From an uncultured Bermanella sp. (lineage in GTDB: Bacteria; Pseudomonadota; Gammaproteobacteria; Pseudomonadales; Oceanobacteraceae), in NCBI GenBank assembly GCA_913054445.1, contig CAJXIK010000022.1, positions 1 to 14,439 on the forward strand: DNA of 14,439 nucleotides. Direction: 5' to 3'. Positions within the stretch are counted from its first letter, which is position 1. Every line of letters starts with the position of its first letter. Positions 6,970 to 13,399 of the stretch are shown here, piece after piece. The notes under the pieces are model-generated. The model was not told the origin of the DNA. It did no database searches and worked only from the letters and a program-made list of their open reading frames with translations. Position numbers and translations under genes: made by a program.

Positions 6970-8172
6970 GTGCCCACTAGCCGCCCACAAACCATGCAGC
7001 ACGCTCTAACCGGCCCATTAAAGGTGCAGCTAGCAGCCCATGATGACGAGGTAGACGAGGAAGCCAGCGATGACTTTTATGCGGCCTTCATCGACCTCGA
7101 GCAGCAGTGTGAACAGGTGGCCATAGCGCTCGAAAACCAGCCCAACAACACTCAGCACATGCAGACCCTGTTTGGCTTATTCCACCAGCTAAAGAGCAAC
7201 CTGATTCTGGCCGGTTTTCATTCTCTGGTGCCCCTCGCACAACGCGTCGAAGACCTCGCGTATTTAATTAAGAGCGTGCGCATCAGCTACAGTACGAGCA
7301 TCAGCGACCTCATATTATTAAACCTAGACCTCACTAAGTTGCTGTTATCACAGCGCATTAACCTTGGGGATTATGCCTACAGCCAGGACAGCTACCAAAA
7401 TATTTGCGATGCCCTGTATAAGATCAGCAGCGCCCACGAAGAGCAGCGTGAGGCCAGAGTCTTTGCCGCCATATTGCTACTAGACCCCCATACCAGCCTA
7501 AAACCCCAAGTGACCGAGGTGGTGGGGGATACGGTGGTGCTGCACCCACAGAGCAACCTCATGTCTATTTTGGACCAATTTGGGGTGCACTTTAATGACG
7601 ACTTAAAATTTTTTCAGGGTTTAATGTATGCCTTCGAGAGCCGCTCCCGGTACTGGGAGGGACGCCACGAAAGGCTGCTGCACATCGCCTTGATGATGAA
7701 CGCCTACGCCCACAACCCGGTGACGCCTAATCAGCTCACCGCCGCCGTGTACATGCACGACATCGGCATGGCGTTTATGCCGCTATCTGTCCTCCATAAG
7801 GACGGCAAGCTAAATAGTGAGGAATTGGCCCTGATGCGCAGCCACCCACAGATGGGGCAAGATATTCTGCTACGCATGTCCGGCTGGCAAGAAGCCGCCG
7901 AGATCGTGCGCCACCACCACGAACGCTTCGATGGCAGCGGCTACCCAGATCAACTGCAAGGCAGTGCCATACCCAAGGGAGCCGGAATCTTAGCCATTGC
8001 CGACACCTTCGATGCCCGCACCCACGAACACGTGTACAGCAAGAATTTAAAACGGCCCTTCATCCGCTCGATATTGGAATTAAACCAGTGTGCCGGTAAC
8101 CAGCTAGATGAGCACTGGGTGAACATCTTTAACGTGGTAATTAAAAAACTGCATCGCCATCACTTTATTTAG
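6970..8172 (+). CDS. HPt-HD-GYP fusion protein, probable phosphorelay-controlled c-di-GMP phosphodiesterase
   Basis: This 400-aa cytoplasmic protein joins two signalling domains. Residues about 35-130 form an all-helical HPt-like domain with the motif FHQLKSNLILAGF. H72 is the expected phospho-histidine and K75 the conserved lysine three residues later. After a linker (about 160-225), an HD-GYP domain spans about 228-370 with E234/H238, H263-D264 (MHDIG), H292, H316-H317 and D345 (IADTFDA). The signature DGSGYP at 321-326 is complete. HPt domains pass phosphate between receiver domains. HD-GYP domains hydrolyse c-di-GMP. No receiver domain is fused, so the partner would act in trans. The GTG at 6970 is preferred over ATG at 6994 because AGG lies upstream of it. 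The HPt call rests on the motif and helical pattern, and both domains appear intact. Confidence 0.87.
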   Translation: MPTSRPQTMQHALTGPLKVQLAAHDDEVDEEASDDFYAAFIDLEQQCEQVAIALENQPNNTQHMQTLFGLFHQLKSNLILAGFHSLVPLAQRVEDLAYLIKSVRISYSTSISDLILLNLDLTKLLLSQRINLGDYAYSQDSYQNICDALYKISSAHEEQREARVFAAILLLDPHTSLKPQVTEVVGDTVVLHPQSNLMSILDQFGVHFNDDLKFFQGLMYAFESRSRYWEGRHERLLHIALMMNAYAHNPVTPNQLTAAVYMHDIGMAFMPLSVLHKDGKLNSEELALMRSHPQMGQDILLRMSGWQEAAEIVRHHHERFDGSGYPDQLQGSAIPKGAGILAIADTFDARTHEHVYSKNLKRPFIRSILELNQCAGNQLDEHWVNIFNVVIKKLHRHHFI

Positions 8173-8176
8173 CGAA

Positions 8177-8187
8177 AGGTGTCACCT
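8177..8187. repeat. Short palindrome after the HPt-HD-GYP gene
   Basis: AGGTG-T-CACCT is a perfect inverted repeat beginning 5 nt after the stop codon at 8172. It is too short, with a one-base spacer, to be a good terminator and has no T-run after it. It may be a protein-binding site. A second perfect one, CATAG-TG-CTATG, lies at 8230-8241, 41 nt before the rhodanese start codon. Confidence 0.35.
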
Positions 8188-8229
8188 CACATGATCCTAG
8201 ATGCAGCCAGCTAATTTGCCGTCTACACT

Positions 8230-8241
8230 CATAGTGCTATG
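8230..8241. promoter_or_regulatory. Inverted repeat upstream of the rhodanese gene, possible operator
   Basis: CATAG-TG-CTATG is a perfect 5-bp inverted repeat with a 2-bp spacer in the 110-bp gap between the HPt-HD-GYP and rhodanese genes. Its position, 41 bp before the ATG at 8283, would suit a regulator site near a promoter. A -10-like TAGAAT is at 8265-8270 without a convincing -35. Confidence 0.3.
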
Positions 8242-8282
8242 ACCACCAAAAACAGCAACGCACATAGAATAGGGAAACCAAC

Positions 8283-8702
8283 ATGCAGACCTTAAGGCGC
8301 CTGTGCGCCATCTTATTACTGGCAAGCCCACTGGTATATGGTGCAGGCACTCTGTCACCAGAATCCATCGAGGGCACCACCCGTATCGATGCCGAAACAC
8401 TCATCGACTTACTCGATAGCGAGGATGACCTCGTCATTATTGATGCGCGCATACCCGCAGACCGCGAGGGTGGGTACATAGAAGGGGCCATATTCCTGCC
8501 CGACACCGAGACGACAAATGCCGCCCTAGCGCAAAATATACCCCACAAGAGCAACCCGGTGGTTTTCTACTGCAACGGCGAAAAATGTGGGCGCAGCGTC
8601 AAGTCTGCCAAGATGGCGGTGCAAGCCGGTTACAGCAGGATATACTGGTTTAGGGGAGGCTGGGAAGAATGGCTGGCCAAGGGACTACCCGTCACTAAAT
8701 AA
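8283..8702 (+). CDS. Exported single-domain rhodanese-like protein
   Basis: The 139-aa protein opens with a Sec signal peptide: R5/R6, then a hydrophobic core LCAILLLASPLVYG, with likely cleavage near A21. The rest is one rhodanese domain. The early strand VIIDARIPADREGGYIEGAIFLP (about 51-73) matches the family's D-x-R...H/Y-I-x-G-A pattern. The active-site loop is FYCNGEKCGRS (95-105), with catalytic C97 and a second cysteine C102. The C-terminal part has the usual GYSRIYWFRGGWEEWLAKGLPV motif spread over 116-137. Rhodaneses carry a sulfane sulfur on the active-site cysteine. In the periplasm the likely role is sulfur transfer, thiosulfate or polysulfide handling, or redox sensing. AGGG lies 8 nt before the ATG. 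The MCP gene starts 23 nt downstream on the same strand, which suggests one operon. Confidence 0.93.
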   Translation: MQTLRRLCAILLLASPLVYGAGTLSPESIEGTTRIDAETLIDLLDSEDDLVIIDARIPADREGGYIEGAIFLPDTETTNAALAQNIPHKSNPVVFYCNGEKCGRSVKSAKMAVQAGYSRIYWFRGGWEEWLAKGLPVTK

Positions 8703-8725
8703 ACCCTTCTTACGGGCATAACATC

Positions 8726-10633
8726 ATGCGGCGATGGCAAGATACGCAGGTTTCGGCGCGGCTCCTCGTACTGGGCCTGCTGACACTGTTCTCTGTTGTT
8801 GCCGTTGTGGCAATCTTAGCGGCTACTTACTACTTTAAAGACAAGGCATTCGAGGCCCACAAGGCTCTGTCTTTACAGTTCGTAGCGGTCACGACGCTAC
8901 AGGCTAACAATGAGTTATTGGCCCTCAGCAAAGAATTTGGTGCCGACCTGCAACGGGATAAAAAACTAAGGAAGCTGCTAAAGAAAGCCAGCAAGAAGGG
9001 GGCACCAGCCGATGCCCTCGCCAGTAAATTAAACGAAGTGTTTCACCGTCGCTTTCATACCACTGGGCTGCTAAATATTATCAAGTCCCGCGCCTACTCC
9101 AGTGACTTAACATTGCTTGCCACCAGCAAAGAGGGCAGTAGGTCGCTGAACAGCGGCCCACCAGCCGCTTTTTTAAAGAAGCAACTGCTGGCACGCAAGG
9201 GCTCCGCGAGGTTGAAATTTCTTGGCGGCTACTGGCATCGAGGGGACGCATCTTATTACTCGCTATTCGTCCCCATTGGTGGGCTAAGACTGGCTGGCTA
9301 CCTAGAACTCACGGTAGACCCAGTACACAACCTAAAGGTCATTGAAACACCACTGGCAAGTGCCATAAGCGTCATGCTGCCTAACCGGGAGATACAGTAC
9401 CAAACAGATAGCTGGCCCACCGATATGTCAAATTACTCCATCAGCGAATACCCTTACGCGAATGCGCAGGGTGATACTATCCTACTCATGGCGGTCGCCT
9501 TCGATAACAGCGCCATGATAAACGACTTTAATTTTGGCCAGCTGGTGATGGTGCTTGCGCTTGTGTTGGTCGCCATAGTATTTCTTATGATGGCGCGGCT
9601 TACCCTCAACCACTTTCTCTTTTTTCCACTCATGAAACTGAGTCAGTTCATGGCGGCCGCATCCGCAGGTGACCTACGGGGTAGAATAGAAATAAGCGGT
9701 GTGCAAGAGGTGCGCAGCATGAGCAATACCATGAATACATTTATCGAAAATATTGCCACACAGATATCCAATGTTATGTCCATCTCGAAGGTCGTGGGCC
9801 AGTCATCCAGCAACGCCGCCGACATGGCCGAAAAAAGTTGTCATGGTATCAGTGTTCAACAGCAGGAGAGTGACCAGATTATCCAGGGCATTAGCGGCAT
9901 GTTCGGCACCGTAGAGGATGTAGAACAAAACTCATTAATCGCCGCCAGTGCCGCCACAGATGCCCAGCAAACGGTGGCGGCGGGCATATTAACGGTCAAT
10001 GATTCCAAGCAGTCCATACTTGAATTAGATAATAACCTAAAATTATCTGAGGCTAAAATTCAGAGCCTAGACGAAGAAGCCAAAACCATCGGCACTATCA
10101 TCGATGTCATCCTCGGTATTTCAGATCAAACCAATCTGCTAGCACTGAATGCCGCCATTGAGGCCGCCCGTGCCGGCGAGATGGGTCGTGGTTTTGCGGT
10201 GGTGGCCGATGAGGTGCGCACGCTGGCCAATCGCACACAAACTTCTGCCACCGACATTCGTGCCATGTTAGAAGGCTTACAACGAGAAACCGCCGAGGTT
10301 GTGCAGGCCATGAGCGTGAGCCGCGCCAACGCCAAACAGACCGTCGAACACATCATCCAGGCGGGTAACGACATTCAAGGAACAGAGGAAGCCATTACCA
10401 TCGTTACCCGTGCAAACGCCCTAATTTCCAGCGCCGCCGAAGTGCAGGCGACGGTATCACAGGAAATAAAAAGCAATATAAAACGCATTAATCTCGTGGG
10501 CCGCGACAACACCCTAGTGGCTAAAAGCTCTTTGGACGATGCCGCGAGCATGGTCACTCTGGCGTCTTCCTTGGAAGCATCGGTCGGTCATTTCATCATC
10601 GCTGGTGGCGATGAGGCCAGTACAGAACACTAA
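8726..10633 (+). CDS. Methyl-accepting chemotaxis protein
   Basis: This 635-aa transmembrane chemoreceptor has TM1 at about 13-36, a periplasmic sensing region at about 37-270 and TM2 at about 271-295. A HAMP domain follows at about 296-350, then a long cytoplasmic coiled coil. The signalling tip is at about 463-503 and holds the highly conserved DQTNLLALNAAIEAARAGE and GRGFAVVADEVRTLA blocks. The coiled coil has roughly 17-18 heptads on each side of the tip. The sensor region shows lysine-rich helices at 78-92 and later strands (YYSLFVPIGG, GYLELTVD) that fit a Cache/PAS-like or double-helical sensor, but I cannot name the ligand. There is no C-terminal NWETF-type pentapeptide for docking CheR or CheB. 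The gene sits 23 nt after the exported rhodanese. Its start has only weak ribosome-binding sequence (ACGGG), so translation may be coupled to the upstream gene. Confidence 0.96.
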   Translation: MRRWQDTQVSARLLVLGLLTLFSVVAVVAILAATYYFKDKAFEAHKALSLQFVAVTTLQANNELLALSKEFGADLQRDKKLRKLLKKASKKGAPADALASKLNEVFHRRFHTTGLLNIIKSRAYSSDLTLLATSKEGSRSLNSGPPAAFLKKQLLARKGSARLKFLGGYWHRGDASYYSLFVPIGGLRLAGYLELTVDPVHNLKVIETPLASAISVMLPNREIQYQTDSWPTDMSNYSISEYPYANAQGDTILLMAVAFDNSAMINDFNFGQLVMVLALVLVAIVFLMMARLTLNHFLFFPLMKLSQFMAAASAGDLRGRIEISGVQEVRSMSNTMNTFIENIATQISNVMSISKVVGQSSSNAADMAEKSCHGISVQQQESDQIIQGISGMFGTVEDVEQNSLIAASAATDAQQTVAAGILTVNDSKQSILELDNNLKLSEAKIQSLDEEAKTIGTIIDVILGISDQTNLLALNAAIEAARAGEMGRGFAVVADEVRTLANRTQTSATDIRAMLEGLQRETAEVVQAMSVSRANAKQTVEHIIQAGNDIQGTEEAITIVTRANALISSAAEVQATVSQEIKSNIKRINLVGRDNTLVAKSSLDDAASMVTLASSLEASVGHFIIAGGDEASTEH

Positions 10634-10649
10634 ACCCGCGCGCATGAAT

Positions 10650-11303
10650 TCACGGTTTATGCGCGGTATGACGCATAAACCTCGGTTTGTGCGACTGCAC
10701 CCTGTCGGCCTCCACTTTTTTCATGATGGTTTCTACGCTTGCGGGTAAGTTATCTATGGTGCTGGCCAGATTTTGTGCTGAAGCGGACACCCGCGTGAGG
10801 GTGCTTAATATGTACACTTTGATAAACACAATAATGCCCAGCACTAGCAGTATGATCACCGCCAACACTATGTACATCAGCAGTTGAAACTGGAAGGCCA
10901 GAGGGGCAACGATTGACTGATTTAGGTCTTGCGCAGAGCGAGATAACTGGCGACGAGCATCGGCCACGATGCTGTTAATGGGGCTGCGGGCATTTTCTAA
11001 AGACAGGGAAAAGGTCTCGTTTATGCCCTTAAATGAAGCCAGCGTCGACAGTAATTGCTGACGCTCGGCGGCACTGAGCTGCTCGCTTTGCAGCGCCTGA
11101 TTAATAGCCGCTGCCACCTCCTGCATGGCAACCGCTAACGCTTGTGCGGCCGCCTCCACCCCCACTATGTTCACCGCCACATCCATAGTGAAGGCATTGT
11201 TGTGCGCGGCTGGCGGCACGCCGTCTTGGGCCAATAGCCGTGGGCTGGTTATTAGCAGCAACGTGCAGACCATGAGTAAACGCCCGCCTAAATTCATCAT
11301 CAT
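10650..11303 (-). CDS. Exported membrane-anchored coiled-coil protein of unknown function (potassium-channel operon)
   Basis: I do not recognise a family in this 217-aa protein. A signal peptide (about 1-25, ending SPRLLA before Q26) leads into an alanine- and glutamine-rich helical region (about 45-130) that should lie in the periplasm. One strong membrane helix follows (about 141-166, LLMYIVLAVIILLVLGIIVF core). A short cytoplasmic helical segment (about 170-200) with a heptad-like pattern (SAQNLASTIDNLPASVETIMKKV) comes next. The last 14 residues (from S204, SHKPRFMRHTAHKP) are encoded by the palindromic repeat region and may be a late extension. The start ATG overlaps the stop of the potassium-channel gene by ATGA, so translation is coupled. 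This suggests an accessory subunit or stabiliser of the channel, which is inference. Three consecutive Met codons make the exact start uncertain by two residues. Confidence 0.78.
   Translation of the reverse strand: MMMNLGGRLLMVCTLLLITSPRLLAQDGVPPAAHNNAFTMDVAVNIVGVEAAAQALAVAMQEVAAAINQALQSEQLSAAERQQLLSTLASFKGINETFSLSLENARSPINSIVADARRQLSRSAQDLNQSIVAPLAFQFQLLMYIVLAVIILLVLGIIVFIKVYILSTLTRVSASAQNLASTIDNLPASVETIMKKVEADRVQSHKPRFMRHTAHKP
10654..10681. terminator. 10-bp perfect inverted repeat between convergent genes, REP-like
   Basis: GGTTTATGCG and CGCATAAACC form a perfect 10-bp stem with an 8-nt loop. It lies 21 nt past the MCP stop (TAA 10631-10633) and inside the last codons of the 217-aa gene on the other strand. 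Degenerate further copies of the arm follow nearby (GGTTTGTGCG at 10684-10693; GCGCATGAA at 10640-10648). No T-run follows on either strand. It may act as a bidirectional terminator or belong to a family of extragenic palindromes. Confidence 0.6.
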
Positions 11304-12454
11304 TCATTCACTAGCGCTGTGTTAAAAAACTGCCGAAAGGCCTGATCTACATCGCCTTGATTGGGCACTTGCTCGCTCTTCACCAGAATGATGAGGCTCT
11401 GCGCCGTGATCGCCTCATCCCCTGTGGGGTGTACAAATACCTTGCCGCTCTTATCTATGAACGCCAATGGCGTACCCACCTTGGATTGCACCATGGCATT
11501 CACCACGTCGGCCCAGCGCTCTCCCTCGAGCCAAATACTGTAACGCTCGGGGTGATCGTCGCGGCGGGTGAACATGTCTTCGATCACCACCTCGCTGCCC
11601 GGGGCATCCATAGCACGCACCAGCATTTCTGGGTAGGCACGAATCGGCCGCAAGATGCTGCGTACGCCCAAGGCGCGGATGCGCGGGCGGTTCACATCCT
11701 CCACACACTCCACTAGGGTTCTGTGGGCGAGGCCTAGATGCTTGAGGCGGTCGCTAATATCGAAGGTGATACTGTCGCTGTCGGCATCGTATTCATCGCG
11801 GGCCAACACCAAAATATGACGGGCAGCGGATACCTGAGCACGCTCTAGGTCGGGATCATTATTACCACTGCCGCTGATGTGGCGCACCCCTAAGTCTTTT
11901 AAACTGGCCGCTAGGCCGCCGGAGAACTCATTATTTAATAATAAGATTTGGCTAGCGCCGTAATCTTTATCTTCTCGTATCTGCACCACTAGGCGCTTAA
12001 AAAAACGCAACGCATTGTGTTTAGGGGCATTAATAATAAGAATGTGATTTTCCATTTTCCAATCCCAAAAGCCGGTGCGAATACGTTCATGACGCGCAAT
12101 GCGGTAATCGATGTAATCGCTAATGATAAAGGTGACCAGGGTAATGGCCGAGATGTACATCAACAAGATAGTGGCCAGCTGGCCGGTTTGGGTGCGGGCG
12201 CTTAGATCGCCATAACCCACTGTGGTGAGGGTGGTGAGGGAGAGCCACAACCCCTGCCAAAAGCTCATGCCCTCCAGCTGCACCATGGCCACGCTGTGGG
12301 TCAACACCAGCAAGGTCAGAAACGCCATGAGCGACCATATTTTTTTACGAATCTTAATGTCTGCTCGTGGCGGCAGCTTTCTAGATTGCACTAACAAGCG
12401 TTTTAAAATCATGGCCCAAGGTAACACATGGGGCCAAGCGAGCGCCATGAACAC
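11300..12454 (-). CDS. Two-TM potassium channel with cytosolic RCK/TrkA-like domains
   Basis: The 384-aa protein has TM1 at about 39-58, a pore helix and the selectivity filter TTVGYGD at 77-83, then TM2 at about 92-113. This is the Ion_trans_2 layout. Residues about 134-250 form a Rossmann-like RCK domain, and about 285-370 a C-terminal RCK/TrkA-C-like domain. The first strand of the Rossmann part reads HILIINAPKHNALRFF where typical RCK domains have GxGxxG, so classical dinucleotide binding is unlikely. The filter shows potassium selectivity. Gating by calcium, nucleotide or another ligand cannot be told. The start is GTG at 12454 or ATG at 12448. A GAGCGAG stretch upstream suits the ATG somewhat better. 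It is 10 nt after the 122-aa gene and overlaps the 217-aa gene by 4 nt. Confidence 0.95.
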   Translation of the reverse strand: MFMALAWPHVLPWAMILKRLLVQSRKLPPRADIKIRKKIWSLMAFLTLLVLTHSVAMVQLEGMSFWQGLWLSLTTLTTVGYGDLSARTQTGQLATILLMYISAITLVTFIISDYIDYRIARHERIRTGFWDWKMENHILIINAPKHNALRFFKRLVVQIREDKDYGASQILLLNNEFSGGLAASLKDLGVRHISGSGNNDPDLERAQVSAARHILVLARDEYDADSDSITFDISDRLKHLGLAHRTLVECVEDVNRPRIRALGVRSILRPIRAYPEMLVRAMDAPGSEVVIEDMFTRRDDHPERYSIWLEGERWADVVNAMVQSKVGTPLAFIDKSGKVFVHPTGDEAITAQSLIILVKSEQVPNQGDVDQAFRQFFNTALVNE

Positions 12455-12464
12455 TCGCTCATCA

Positions 12465-12833
12465 TCAGAACAGCGAGGTCTTCACCTGCTCTTCCAATTC
12501 ACGAAAGACAGTGGATGACACCGAAGCCAGCAGTTTTCGGCCATCTGCAAACTGGCAGATAAAGGTCGTGAACCCTTCCTCTAAGCCCAAGGCTAATTTC
12601 GTTAACAGACCATTGTCCAGCAGGTCTATGCCGCTATGGCCCCAGCCACCGGCAGCGCCTATGCTCGTGACAGACTGCACCGTGGCCAGCTCTAGGCGGG
12701 TAATCTGGCGCGAATGAAGTTTCTCTGGAAAAATTTTGCGATTGCGTTTAAACAAAAAATTGCCACGAAAATACCAGTGACTCGCCGCACAGGGAAAGTC
12801 ACCTGCGTGTATCTTGACCCTTGCCAGCTTCAT
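12465..12833 (-). CDS. Hypothetical 122-aa protein in the potassium-channel operon
   Basis: I cannot place this 122-aa cytoplasmic protein in a named family. It opens with basic and aromatic residues (MKLARVKIHAG...HWYFRGNFLFKRNRK) and has short beta-strands around 45-60 (QITRLELATVQSV). A glycine-rich turn with AAGGWG at 60-65 follows, then a strand pair around the FTTFICQFADGRKLLASV stretch (88-105) and a C-terminal helix. The pattern of strands, glycine-rich loop and helix resembles small bacterial PH-like domain proteins, but this is only an impression of fold. The start overlaps the stop of the 137-aa gene by ATGA, and the channel gene begins 10 nt after its stop. Co-translation in a fixed order suggests work with the channel or with its regulation. 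Confidence 0.8.
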   Translation of the reverse strand: MKLARVKIHAGDFPCAASHWYFRGNFLFKRNRKIFPEKLHSRQITRLELATVQSVTSIGAAGGWGHSGIDLLDNGLLTKLALGLEEGFTTFICQFADGRKLLASVSSTVFRELEEQVKTSLF

Positions 12834-13243
12834 GGTGATTCCCTAAGTTCCATCTCTTTCACTATCCAAATTAAGGCCGAGTGCCTATCGTGAAAACTCT
12901 GATTATTAAAATTAAAGTCTCGCACGATGTTTTGCCACAAGCGAGTTAAGCTGAATTTCAAGGTTCTAGATTCGATGATGGCGGTAATAAAATTTTGATT
13001 GATGATGGCAATTATCTTGTCGTATTCCGTCATACCCAATATCTCTTCGGCGCTGACATTGAACTCGGTACAATTCGATTTATCGATAATTTGATAGTGC
13101 ACACCCACAAACGCTTTACTCTCAACGATCTGTTTTTTCGCCTTTAATATTTCATGGCCATGCACCACACCGTTTAGGCAAATTTCCACGCCATTGCCTT
13201 GCACAACACTATCGCTATTTATGTAATTAACCTCTACCGGCAT
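12830..13243 (-). CDS. Hypothetical 137-aa protein, STAS/SpoIIAA-like pattern, first gene of the channel operon
   Basis: The 137-aa cytoplasmic protein has alternating strands and helices (VEVNYIN, GVEICLNGVVHGHEILKAKK, VGVHYQIIDKSNCTEFNVS, DKIIAIINQNFITAIIES, then a helical C-terminus). This fits the STAS/SpoIIAA-like fold seen in small regulatory proteins that pass signals by binding partners. I infer the fold from the pattern and do not claim a family. Two cysteines are present, with no metal-binding pattern. AGGA lies 8 nt before ATG at 13243 (AGGAAACACTC). It is the first gene of a run of four packed genes, so the operon promoter should lie within 13244-13399, where no clear sigma-70 pair was found. 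Base composition is more AT-rich than in the neighbouring genes, especially in its second half. Confidence 0.8.
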   Translation of the reverse strand: MPVEVNYINSDSVVQGNGVEICLNGVVHGHEILKAKKQIVESKAFVGVHYQIIDKSNCTEFNVSAEEILGMTEYDKIIAIINQNFITAIIESRTLKFSLTRLWQNIVRDFNFNNQSFHDRHSALIWIVKEMELRESP

Positions 13244-13358
13244 GAGTGTTTCCTATCCTAAAATAATGTCCACCTAAAACGCTTTGGGAACGGACAAAAC
13301 GGTACGTATGTACACGAAAAATTGGCGGAATTTTAATGGAATGAAGGCAATAGCGACA

Positions 13359-13374
13359 TGGGTTATTCAACCCA
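13359..13374 (-). terminator. Second hairpin downstream of the luxR-type gene
   Basis: TGGGTT-ATTC-AACCCA is a perfect 6-bp stem with a 4-nt loop, about 25 nt past the luxR-type stop on the minus strand and upstream of the channel operon. It has no following U-tract. With the hairpin at 13382-13396 it forms a tandem pair. Confidence 0.35.
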
Positions 13375-13381
13375 GAGGCAC

Positions 13382-13396
13382 GGCGCAGGAAGCGCC
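13382..13396 (-). terminator. GC-rich hairpin just after the luxR-type gene
   Basis: GGCGC-AGGAA-GCGCC is a perfect 5-bp GC stem that starts 3 nt past the stop codon at 13400 on the minus strand. It is a plausible 3'-end structure, but without a U-tract it is not a classical terminator. Confidence 0.4.
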
Positions 13397-13399
13397 TGA

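Noticed and set aside
3979..8172. The two HD-GYP genes as a tandem duplication
   Set aside because: They differ in N-terminal domain, linker and most residues outside the catalytic motifs, so recent duplication is not supported.
11357..11716. Plus-strand 119-aa ORF in the channel gene
   Set aside because: Antisense shadow of the RCK region. The minus-strand frame has clear channel motifs.
13290..13316. GTAC-GTAT-GTAC near 13301-13312 as a lux box for the LuxR-type regulator
   Set aside because: It is shorter than the usual 18-20 bp dyad and the arms match because GTAC is itself a palindrome, so the resemblance is weak.
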